Origin: Advenella alkanexedens | GTDB lineage: Bacteria; Pseudomonadota; Gammaproteobacteria; Burkholderiales; Burkholderiaceae_B | Assembly: GCF_019132845.1 (NCBI RefSeq) | Contig: NZ_JAHSPR010000003.1 | Location: 62,001 to 126,000 of the forward strand | DNA: 64,000 nucleotides | Direction: 5' to 3' | Shown: positions 7,124 to 14,726 of the stretch, one piece after another | Layout: each line of letters begins with the position of its first letter | Position numbering within the stretch: the first letter of the stretch is position 1 | Program-made: the position numbers and the translations under genes | The notes under the pieces: generated by a model | The model's database searches: none | Told to the model about the DNA's origin: nothing | Seen by the model: the letters and a program-made list of their open reading frames with translations, nothing else

Positions 7124-8176
7124 CTATTTCCAGGGACGACTATAGGCACCCAAGGTATGCTGCTGCCCTTCAGCCACTTTATTCAGGCTGGCCATCCATT
7201 CGGGCCTGACTGAATAGCGTTGCGCCTGGGACAGGCAGTTGTCAATTGCCTGGCGCCATACCTTGGTGACCTGGCCCACATAGGCCGGACTGCGCTGGCG
7301 ACCTTCAATTTTGATGCCACGCACGCCCAGCTGCACCAGTCGGGGCAAAATTTCCAGCGTATTCAGGCTGGTGGGTTCTTCAATGGCATAATAATTTTCA
7401 TCTTCAACATCAAACCGGCCTTTGCACAAGGTGGGGTAACCGGCATTTTCATTATCGCCATAGCGGTCAATCAGCACACCGTTAAGACGTGACTCAAGCC
7501 CCTTGGGGGTTTGTTGCCAGCGCACCGCCTTGGCCGGCGAACACACGCCATGCGTATTGGGTGATTCGCCCGTGACATAAGAAGAAAGGGCACAACGCCC
7601 TTCCACCATGACGCACAGGCTGCCAAAACCGAAGACTTCTATTTCCACCGTGGTGCTTTCTGCCACCCTCTCTACCTGGGCCAGCGAAAGCACCCGTGGC
7701 AAAATAACCCGCGTAATGCCAAACTGCTGCTGGTAATAAGCAATCGCCTCGTAATTGGTGGCCGAGCCCTGTACCGACAAATGCCGGTGCAGATCAGGAT
7801 ATTTATCAGCCGCGTAAGCCATTAAACCCAGATCGCCCATAATAAGGGCATCTGCCCCCATGCCGGCAGCATGGTCGATGGCTTGTGTCCATAAGCCGGC
7901 GCTGCCGGGCTGGGGATACGTATTAAGGGCGACAAACACCCGGCAACCGCGTGCATGAGCGTAGCTGATCCCTTCGCGTATGGCGGCATCATCAAAATTA
8001 AGCCCGGCAAAATTGCGGGCATTGGTGGCATCCCGGAACCCCAGATAGACACAGTCTGCACCGTTATCCACGGCATTTTTCAGGGCGGGCAGGCTGCCGG
8101 CCGGACACACCAACTCTATGACAGGCTGCGCGGATTCTGGCTGGCCATGACCGTTAATTGACATAAAACTTGACAT
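7124..8176 (-). CDS. ubiU: O2-independent ubiquinone biosynthesis protein UbiU (U32 peptidase-like)
   Basis: 350 residues beginning with ELVCPAGSLPALKNAVDNGA, the classical U32 start. It continues with VFGFGSLCVMVEGRCALSSY, HGVCSPA and TLCKGRF, giving the set of cysteines expected to bind the 4Fe-4S cluster. It is the partner of UbiV. This is the first gene of the ubiU-ubiV-ubiT group. The promoter lies in 8177-8387 and carries an FNR-type box centred about 42 bases upstream of the start site implied by a TATATT -10 sequence. An ATG at 8164 is an alternative start. Confidence 0.92.
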   Translation of the reverse strand: MSSFMSINGHGQPESAQPVIELVCPAGSLPALKNAVDNGADCVYLGFRDATNARNFAGLNFDDAAIREGISYAHARGCRVFVALNTYPQPGSAGLWTQAIDHAAGMGADALIMGDLGLMAYAADKYPDLHRHLSVQGSATNYEAIAYYQQQFGITRVILPRVLSLAQVERVAESTTVEIEVFGFGSLCVMVEGRCALSSYVTGESPNTHGVCSPAKAVRWQQTPKGLESRLNGVLIDRYGDNENAGYPTLCKGRFDVEDENYYAIEEPTSLNTLEILPRLVQLGVRGIKIEGRQRSPAYVGQVTKVWRQAIDNCLSQAQRYSVRPEWMASLNKVAEGQQHTLGAYSRPWK

Positions 8177-8232
8177 ATTGGTTTAATCTTGAATTTTATT
8201 GAGGCTTGAAATCAAGCAAAGAATAATGGTTG

Positions 8233-8238
8233 AATATA
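8233..8238 (-). promoter_or_regulatory. candidate -10 element of the ubiUVT promoter
   Basis: Read on the minus strand this is TATATT. A start site about 7 bases further on would put the FNR-type box at 8262-8275 near -42, the standard class II activator position. Confidence 0.45.
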
Positions 8239-8261
8239 ACAACCACGATCCTTGCATAACC

Positions 8262-8275
8262 TTGAGCAAAATCAA
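8262..8275. promoter_or_regulatory. FNR/DNR-type box between ubiU and the DUF2249 gene
   Basis: TTGAGCAAAATCAA matches the FNR consensus TTGAT-N4-ATCAA at nine of ten specified bases (TTGA-N6-TCAA exactly). It sits between two divergent anaerobic transcription units and may serve both. The DNR-like regulator at 9916-10590 has the E-x-x-S-R recognition helix that reads this half-site. Confidence 0.7.
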
Positions 8276-8387
8276 GAAAAAGCAAGGCATCAATATTAAT
8301 TTGATAATATATTGATATGTATCTACATAATGTCTGCTGGCGATTTCTTTACCAGACTCACAACCCGTTTTAATTGATGGATTAAAC

Positions 8388-8615
8388 ATGAATAATGATA
8401 TTCAGCTGGACGTACGGGGCTTACCCCCTCCTGAACCCATGGAGCGGGTCCTGGAGTTATTGCCCCAAATCGACAACGGTGAAAAACGCCTGTGCATCCT
8501 GATAGACCGTGAACCCATTCCCCTGTTTCGCATTCTTGAAAGCGAACAATTCGAATACAGCATCCGCAAGCAGCCTGATTACTCTTATGAAGTAATCATC
8601 TGGAAAAAGGCCTAA
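8388..8615 (+). CDS. DUF2249 domain protein
   Basis: 75 residues with the DUF2249 pattern: LDVRGLPPPEPMERVLELLPQI, then a strand with LIDREPIPLFRIL and a C-terminal YSYEVIIWKKA. The fold resembles TusA (the LDxRGLxxPxP start). Small DUF2249 proteins are often found beside nitric-oxide and denitrification genes and DNR-type regulators, and that is the context here. The stop overlaps the next ATG by one base (TAATG), indicating coupling. Function unknown; a role in anaerobic metal or sulfur handling is only a guess. Confidence 0.85.
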   Translation: MNNDIQLDVRGLPPPEPMERVLELLPQIDNGEKRLCILIDREPIPLFRILESEQFEYSIRKQPDYSYEVIIWKKA

Positions 8616-9919
8616 TGCAACGTGCCTTAACGTTCGAGCGCATGCCAGGTCTGATGGCACCCATGCGTTTTTTTCTGGCTGCCCCGCTGTTTGCCATGCT
8701 AGCGGCCCTGGTATTGCTGTTTTCCGGCCCCGATGCCTGGTCAAGTCGCTGGTCACCGGTCATGTTAAGTGTTACCCATCTTTTCACGCTGGGCATTCTG
8801 ACCATGAGCATGGCTGGCTCATTAATCCAGCTCTTGCCGGTGGCCTTCCGCATCCAGATTCCATGGCCAGATCTACTGGGTCTGATTGTCTTCCTGCTGC
8901 TGGGACCCGGAACTTTAATCCTGGCAGGTGCCTTCCTTACCCTTTCCAACCCGCTTTTCATCATGGCGGCCACCCTGCTGGGAAGTGGTCTGGCCATTTT
9001 CATTTTTACACTTAATCTTGGGTTCTGGCTGTCACGCAAACAGCAGGCGGAAAAAGCCAGGGCGTCCATTCTGGCAATACGATATAGCGTCGCCAGCCTG
9101 ACCATCACGGTTATGCTTGGTTTCACCCTGGTCTATGCCTTTATCAACCCCTTGAACCTGTCTTTGGTGGCCCTGACCAACCTGCATGCCTTGTGGGGCC
9201 TGGCCGGCTGGGTCGCCATTTTGCTGATGGGCATCAGCTTTCAGGTCATACCCCTGTTTCAGGTCACGGAAATTTATCCCGCCCGCATGACGCAACGCCT
9301 GTTGCCGGTGCTTTTTGTCGTGTTGCTGCTCTGGACTGTTTTTTCTGAGTGGTTTGGCCTGCATGCGGATATGCTTCAAACCATACTGGTTTTTATGCTG
9401 GCCCTGCTGGCCATTATTTTCACCATCCAGACCTGCATTTTACTTAAAGGCCGCAAACGGCCCGAACCCGATGTCACCACCCTGTTCTGGCGGCTGTCAC
9501 TGGCCAGCCTGTTTGGCAGCTGCATCCTGTTAGCGCTACTGCAACAGTTTAGCCTGCCGCAACTGGAGCTGTCACTGGGCATATTATTTATTCTGGGCTG
9601 CGCCTATTCCGCCATTAATGGCATGTTATACAAAATTGTGCCCTTCCTGGTCCTGTTGCACAGCCAGGAAATCGTCCCGTTCCGTTCGGGCGCCGTGCCC
9701 AAAATAAAAGATATTTTGCCCGAAGCCAGGGCCATGCGCCAGTTTTGGGTGCAGTTGTTGACCGTGCCGGCCATGCTCGCCGCAGCCTGGCAAATACCCG
9801 GCTTTGTCACCCTGGCGGCATTGTTACTGCTGATCTCGGCAGGCATGCTGTTTTTCAATTTGCTGGGGGCCGTCAGCATCTACCGCCGGCTTGCCAAACA
9901 ATATAAAAAAACCGCTTAA
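8615..9919 (+). CDS. polytopic membrane protein, NnrS / heme-copper-like
   Basis: 434 residues with about twelve hydrophobic segments. Histidines sit inside membrane segments at SVTHLFTLGILT and TNLHALWGLAGW, and GISFQVIPLFQVTEIYP is a conserved-looking loop. The pattern resembles integral membrane proteins of the NnrS or heme-copper-oxidase-like group that accompany nitrogen-oxide metabolism and DNR regulators. It is not a complete oxidase subunit I: the six-histidine set is not visible. Coupled to the DUF2249 gene. It converges with the DNR-like gene, whose 3' end overlaps by four bases. Confidence 0.6.
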   Translation: MQRALTFERMPGLMAPMRFFLAAPLFAMLAALVLLFSGPDAWSSRWSPVMLSVTHLFTLGILTMSMAGSLIQLLPVAFRIQIPWPDLLGLIVFLLLGPGTLILAGAFLTLSNPLFIMAATLLGSGLAIFIFTLNLGFWLSRKQQAEKARASILAIRYSVASLTITVMLGFTLVYAFINPLNLSLVALTNLHALWGLAGWVAILLMGISFQVIPLFQVTEIYPARMTQRLLPVLFVVLLLWTVFSEWFGLHADMLQTILVFMLALLAIIFTIQTCILLKGRKRPEPDVTTLFWRLSLASLFGSCILLALLQQFSLPQLELSLGILFILGCAYSAINGMLYKIVPFLVLLHSQEIVPFRSGAVPKIKDILPEARAMRQFWVQLLTVPAMLAAAWQIPGFVTLAALLLLISAGMLFFNLLGAVSIYRRLAKQYKKTA

Positions 9920-10590
9920 AAATCAATAAGCCCCTGCATGTCCAGAATGGTAATTTCCTTTCCTTTTACCTTGATCAGGCCATGCGTGCTTAAATCGAGC
10001 AAAATACGCGAAAAGTGTTCCGGGGTAATGTTAAGGCGCGAAGCAATAATAGCTTTGCTGGTGCTTAATGTAATGGTTTCCCCGTTTTCACAATGATCGT
10101 GCTTAAGCAAATAACCAATCACCCGCTGTGCGCCTGAACGCAGGGAATAGGACTCGACGTCTTCCATCAGGCCATATAAGCGCTGGCTCAGCCCCTTGAG
10201 CATATTGAAGGTGAGATTCTGGCTTTTGGCCAATTCGGCATTAATCACATTGCGACTGACATGCAGCACCAGGCAATCCTCCAGCGCCTGTGCCGTCACG
10301 ATATAGTTCTTGCCCATAAACATGAGCGCCTCACCAAAGCTGTCACCGGCACGAATGATCTTGACCACCTTTTCATTGCCGGGTGATGAAACCACTGACA
10401 GTTTGATCTGGCCATAGATAAGCACATGCAGGCCCAGACAAGGCTCACCACGCTGAAACACAATTTCGCCGCGCCTGACCTGCATTTCGGTGGTTCCCAA
10501 CGCGATGGCATCCAGCTCGGCCGGTTCCAGTTCGCTAAATAGGGGAACATTGGAAAGAAAGTCCTGTATTTTAATTTTCCTGTTTGCCAT
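9916..10590 (-). CDS. Crp/Fnr family regulator, DNR-type
   Basis: 224 residues: a cyclic-nucleotide-binding-like sensor domain (RRGEIVFQRGEPCLGLHVLI, GDSFGEALMF), a long dimer helix, and a winged helix with the recognition helix TPEHFSRILLDL. The E-x-x-S-R pattern predicts binding to TTGAT half-sites. The N-terminal cysteine cluster of oxygen-sensing FNR is missing, so it is more like DNR/NNR factors that sense nitric oxide through heme. It probably controls the box at 8262-8275 and perhaps that at 2668-2681. Confidence 0.85.
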   Translation of the reverse strand: MANRKIKIQDFLSNVPLFSELEPAELDAIALGTTEMQVRRGEIVFQRGEPCLGLHVLIYGQIKLSVVSSPGNEKVVKIIRAGDSFGEALMFMGKNYIVTAQALEDCLVLHVSRNVINAELAKSQNLTFNMLKGLSQRLYGLMEDVESYSLRSGAQRVIGYLLKHDHCENGETITLSTSKAIIASRLNITPEHFSRILLDLSTHGLIKVKGKEITILDMQGLIDF

Positions 10591-10760
10591 AATGACTTAG
10601 CCTTTGCAATCCTTTTCTTTCACAAAAAATACCGATAAAGATTATAATAAACAACATTTTCTGGCATTCTACCAATGTTTTTTGCACGAATCCCCGAATC
10701 ATCCATCAATCTGTTGCCTTATCATCCCATCCCGGGTGACTTATATACCGTTTTTAATTA

Positions 10761-12368
10761 ATGTCACACTTATCAATCAAGCAGGAAGTGGCCCGCCGCC
10801 GCACCTTTGCCATTATTTCCCACCCCGATGCCGGTAAAACCACCCTTACCGAGAAACTGCTCCTGTTCGCAGGTGCAATTCAGATCGCCGGTAGCGTAAA
10901 AGCAAGAAAAGCAAGCCGCCACGCCTCTTCCGACTGGATGGAAATCGAAAAGCAACGGGGAATTTCAGTTGCGTCATCCGTCATGCAAATGGAATACAAG
11001 AATTGTGTCATCAATCTGCTGGATACCCCCGGACACCAGGACTTCTCTGAAGACACCTATCGGGTACTGACCGCAGTGGACGCTGCCATCATGGTGGTTG
11101 ATGCCGCAAACGGGATTGAACCGCAAACCATTCGCCTGCTGCAGGTTTGCCGGGCGCGCAACACTCCCATTCTCACCTTCATCAACAAACTAGACCGCGA
11201 AGTCCGTGAACCCCTGGACCTGCTGGGTGAAATTGAATCCCATCTGGGTATGGACACCATCCCGTTTACCTGGCCGATTGGCATGGGTAAATCATTCGGT
11301 GGTGTTTATGACCTGCAGCTGGACCGTATGCGTCTGTTCCGTCCCGGCCAGGAAAAACGCGGCACCGATGAGTTTATCGAAGGCCTGGACAACCCACTGA
11401 TCCAGGAAAAATTCGGCTCCGCCTTCGACAAGGCCCACGAAGAAATTTCCCTCATCAAGGAAGCCACCCCCGATTTTGACCACGACGCCTTTCTGGCTGG
11501 CAAACAAACACCGGTCTTTTTCGGCTCGGCCGTTAACAACTTTGGTGTGCAAGAGGTGCTTGACGCCCTCGTTAAATGGGCGCCCAAACCGGGGCCCCGC
11601 CAGGCGCTGGAACGCATCGTGCAACCCGATGAGCCCAAATTTTCCGGGGTCGTCTTCAAGGTACAGGCCAATATGGACCCGGCCCACCGCGACCGCGTGG
11701 CCTTTGTGCGGGTCAGTTCGGGCAAGTTTGAACGTGGCATGCGCCTGAAAGTCAGCCGTACCGGCAAGGAAATCCGTCCCAACAACGTGGTTTCTTTCCT
11801 GTCGCAACGCCGTGATCTGCTTGATGAGGCCTACGCAGGTGATGTCATTGGTATTCCCAACCACGGTGTCCTGCACCTGGGCGATGTCCTGACCGAAGGC
11901 GAAACCCTGCAATTTACCGGATTGCCATTCTTTGCTCCTGAGCTATTCCAGGGCGTCGAAGTCAAAGATCCATTGCGTACCAAGCAACTTCGCACCGGCC
12001 TGACCCAATTGGGAGAGGAAGGCGCCATTCAGGTATTTCGTCCGGAAGCCGCCGGTGGTGCCCTGTTGCTGGGTGCCGTTGGTCAATTACAATTTGAAGT
12101 GGTTGCTCACCGCCTGAAAACCGAATATGGGGTGGAAGCGCGTTTAATGCCATCCAGATATACCATGGCACGCTGGGTAACCAGTGACAACCCGAAAGCA
12201 CTGCGCAAATTCATGGACAGCAATGCTGCCCATATCGCTTACGATGTGGTTGATGCGCTGGCTTTTCTGATTACTTCTCCTGCCCAGCTTCGTGTTGCCC
12301 AGGAACTGAATCCTGAAATTAATTTTCACGCAATGCGTGAACATGCCGGGCAGGTGTTCCAGGAATAA
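10761..12368 (+). CDS. prfC: peptide chain release factor 3
   Basis: 535 residues, full length. The GTPase motifs are all present: SHPDAGKTTLTEK (P-loop), RGISVASS (switch I), DTPGHQDFSEDTYR, NKLDRE, and the later GSA. The A-x-K-A-R-K-x-x-RHASSDWM block is characteristic of RF3 rather than EF-G. RF3 recycles RF1/RF2 from the ribosome after termination. It is preceded by about 170 bases without a gene. Confidence 0.97.
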   Translation: MSHLSIKQEVARRRTFAIISHPDAGKTTLTEKLLLFAGAIQIAGSVKARKASRHASSDWMEIEKQRGISVASSVMQMEYKNCVINLLDTPGHQDFSEDTYRVLTAVDAAIMVVDAANGIEPQTIRLLQVCRARNTPILTFINKLDREVREPLDLLGEIESHLGMDTIPFTWPIGMGKSFGGVYDLQLDRMRLFRPGQEKRGTDEFIEGLDNPLIQEKFGSAFDKAHEEISLIKEATPDFDHDAFLAGKQTPVFFGSAVNNFGVQEVLDALVKWAPKPGPRQALERIVQPDEPKFSGVVFKVQANMDPAHRDRVAFVRVSSGKFERGMRLKVSRTGKEIRPNNVVSFLSQRRDLLDEAYAGDVIGIPNHGVLHLGDVLTEGETLQFTGLPFFAPELFQGVEVKDPLRTKQLRTGLTQLGEEGAIQVFRPEAAGGALLLGAVGQLQFEVVAHRLKTEYGVEARLMPSRYTMARWVTSDNPKALRKFMDSNAAHIAYDVVDALAFLITSPAQLRVAQELNPEINFHAMREHAGQVFQE

Positions 12369-12375
12369 AGCTAAA

Positions 12376-12963
12376 ATGAACTACACATCAATGAAGGGTA
12401 ATTTATTAATGTCTTGGCGTTTTTTATTCATTTCTTTACTGATATTTGCCGGGCTGGCCACATGGGGCGGAATCCAGGCTGGCGAATGGCTTATTGCACA
12501 TACGCCCACCACTGCCAATATACCCAACGTTAGCGAGTTTGATCCGCCGCCACAAGTTGACCAATTCGGCCGTCCCGTACTGCGCCAGCCCCAGCAACCC
12601 CTCATGAGTGGCGCACAGGGCATCCCTGAAATGCCCGTTGGCATAGACTGGGCGATCGAACCCTCACAAAAATCCGACATCCTGACAGCATCCAGCAGCC
12701 AGTACAATCCAAATGTCACCATTGGCACGGCAATCGGCCGCATAGACGCCGCCCCCATTCAGGGCGCCCCCATTAACCGTCCAACGCAAGCATCCGGCTC
12801 ATCAGGCGGCGGTTATGCCTGGGAGCCCGCCTTTCACCGGGAAGTCGCCCATTGCCGCACCCTGGGCTTTTTTGATCGTCCCACTTGCCTGGGCAAGGTG
12901 CGTGAGCAATACTGTGGTGCCAACAATGCCTGGGGCAAAGTCAAGGACTGCCCCCCACGCTAA
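12376..12963 (+). CDS. hypothetical protein, N-terminally anchored, cysteine-containing tail
   Basis: About 195 residues with one N-terminal membrane segment (FLFISLLIFAGLATWGGI), a Pro/Gln-rich low-complexity middle, and a C-terminal stretch with four cysteines (HCRTLGFF, PTCLGKV, QYCGANNAW, KDCPPR). I do not recognise the family. Two starts are plausible: ATG 12376 just after the prfC stop, or ATG 12409 (MSWRFLF) with AAGGG before it. It is probably co-transcribed with prfC and ends at a strong terminator. Predicted location is the periplasmic side of the inner membrane. Confidence 0.7.
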   Translation: MNYTSMKGNLLMSWRFLFISLLIFAGLATWGGIQAGEWLIAHTPTTANIPNVSEFDPPPQVDQFGRPVLRQPQQPLMSGAQGIPEMPVGIDWAIEPSQKSDILTASSSQYNPNVTIGTAIGRIDAAPIQGAPINRPTQASGSSGGGYAWEPAFHREVAHCRTLGFFDRPTCLGKVREQYCGANNAWGKVKDCPPR

Positions 12964-12971
12964 CCCCCCAA

Positions 12972-13005
12972 AAAAAAGCCCGAAATATATTTTCCGGGCT
13001 TTTTT
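12972..13005 (+). terminator. rho-independent terminator after prfC unit
   Basis: AGCCCG and CGGGCT arms preceded by A-run and followed by T-run, with an AT-rich loop. It can act in both directions and marks the left edge of the aromatic island. Confidence 0.85.
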
Positions 13006-13088
13006 GTTACTTGATTTAAGCGGCTAACCTGCAAAACAGGGTTTATGCCCGATTTTTTAAAATTGGTTTATACCACACAAATAATAGC

Positions 13089-13874
13089 TTAAACAAACTG
13101 GCAACTTACCTGACCCAAATGGGTCAAGTCCAGCTGAATCGAATCTCCTTGGGCAACAGCCACCATAGGACCTAAAGCCCCCGATAACAAAACATCTCCT
13201 GCCTGCAAGGGGCGCCCTACTTCGATCATAGTACGGGCCAGCCACATACACGCATACAAAGGATGATCCAAACATGCTGCTCCAACGCCGATTGAGGCAA
13301 TCTGATGATTTTTACGTAACACCATTCCTTCCAGGGCTAAATCCAGAGCATCCAGGCTGACCGGGGTTTTGCCTAAAACATAAGCTGCCGCTGAAGCATT
13401 ATCAGCAATAGTATCGGTAATTGTAATATTCCAATTCTCTATGGCCGAATCCACAATTTCCAAAGCGGGTAATACATAATCTACAGAACGGATTAATTCG
13501 GCCAAGCTGATATCTGCCCGCTCAATATCACGACCTAATACAAAAGCGATTTCTCCCTCAACCTTAGGCGCAATCAAGCCCGAGGCCTGAATATTTGCCC
13601 CATCCATATATTCCATATCGGTAAAAAGCATGCCAAAATCCGGCTGGTCAACGCCCAACTGTTTTTGAACTGCCACCGAAGTAAGCCCTATTTTTCGGCC
13701 AGACAAACGGCGTCCCTGCTTTAAAGCCTGCTGTGTATTGTATTCCTGAATGGCATACGCCTCTTGAATGTCTGTAATCCCAAACTCTGCGGAAACAGGT
13801 GGGCATGCCTGGACTTGTTGCCGCGCCTTCAGCAAAAACTCCGCTACCTGTTTGGTTTTATTTCCATCTACCAT
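13089..13874 (-). CDS. mhpD: 2-oxopent-4-enoate (2-hydroxypentadienoate) hydratase
   Basis: 261 residues of the MhpD/TesE/HpcG hydratase family: SGRKIGLTS, QPDFGMLFTDM, KVEGEIAFVLGRD (metal ligands E-x-E), LPALEIVDSAI and LSGALGPMVAV. It adds water to the dienoate released by MhpC to give 4-hydroxy-2-oxovalerate, the substrate of MhpE. It is the last gene of a leftward unit behind the IclR regulator and TRAP genes, away from mhpEFCB. GAGGAAT precedes the ATG. Confidence 0.93.
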   Translation of the reverse strand: MVDGNKTKQVAEFLLKARQQVQACPPVSAEFGITDIQEAYAIQEYNTQQALKQGRRLSGRKIGLTSVAVQKQLGVDQPDFGMLFTDMEYMDGANIQASGLIAPKVEGEIAFVLGRDIERADISLAELIRSVDYVLPALEIVDSAIENWNITITDTIADNASAAAYVLGKTPVSLDALDLALEGMVLRKNHQIASIGVGAACLDHPLYACMWLARTMIEVGRPLQAGDVLLSGALGPMVAVAQGDSIQLDLTHLGQVSCQFV

Positions 13875-13908
13875 TTTTATTCCTCACCACTCAATCAAAA
13901 TGAACTTT

Positions 13909-14721
13909 TTAATTACGTCGCCGTATCCAGCCAGTTTGTTCTGCCAAAGGCAAACTTTCCAATTCTTTTTCTATACCCTTCGCGCAACGCTTTAATTGAT
14001 CCAAATACAACTCTGCCGCTTTAACAGGCGTAAGCGCACGCCTGAAAAACATAATATTAATTGCGCCCAAAACACGGTTCCTCCAACAAATAGGCACAGC
14101 AATGGCGCTGATATTATGTTGCGTTTCCCCTGAAGACTCGGCATAGCCGCGTGCACGCGCGACTTGAATCCGCCTCATGACATTTTCCAGATTCTCGGGT
14201 TTGACTGACTCATCTCCGGCCAACCCTGCCAGTGTCAGGATTCTTTCACGGCTCTCGTCTGACACTGCGCTTAAAAAAACAATACCCAAGGCCGAATTTA
14301 AAAGCGGTCTGGACTTTCCCACCATTCCCCTGTTCACTGACATTGGGCTAAAGCGATGGGTTGATTCCCGAATTATTAAGCGTCCCGAACTAAAAGTCAC
14401 AAAATCACTGGGCCATTGAATTTGCGATAATAAATTACCCAAATGAAAACTGACTATTTGCGCCACCCAATCTTCGTCTTTTATGCCATCGGCTATAAGC
14501 CTAAAGCGACGTGTCAAGGAATAGCAACCATCGCCCGGCCGGCAATGCACATAATCATTGACCTCAAGGGTATGCAAAAGCCTGTATATAGTGGTTCGGT
14601 GAATGCCTGTCTTTTTAGCCAACTCTTTAGGCGTGGCCCAACCGAACTCACTTAATACACTAACCAGTTCCAGACCACGTTCTAATGCACGTACCCGTGG
14701 ATACACTTGTATTTCTGACAT
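13909..14721 (-). CDS. IclR family regulator (MhpR-like) 1
   Basis: 270 residues. An N-terminal winged helix (RALERGLELVSVLSEFG, TPKELAKKTGIHRTTIYRLLHTL) is followed by the IclR effector domain (WPSDFVTFSSGRLIIRESTHRFSP, ALGIVFLSAVSDE, ISAIAVPI). This layout matches MhpR-type activators of aromatic catabolism. The ATG at 14721, just after the TRAP permease stop, is the natural start; a 10-residue longer form would overlap the permease. The second IclR gene at 24505 shares the same architecture and may be a paralogue. Confidence 0.88.
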   Translation of the reverse strand: MSEIQVYPRVRALERGLELVSVLSEFGWATPKELAKKTGIHRTTIYRLLHTLEVNDYVHCRPGDGCYSLTRRFRLIADGIKDEDWVAQIVSFHLGNLLSQIQWPSDFVTFSSGRLIIRESTHRFSPMSVNRGMVGKSRPLLNSALGIVFLSAVSDESRERILTLAGLAGDESVKPENLENVMRRIQVARARGYAESSGETQHNISAIAVPICWRNRVLGAINIMFFRRALTPVKAAELYLDQLKRCAKGIEKELESLPLAEQTGWIRRRN

Positions 14722-14726
14722 TACAG

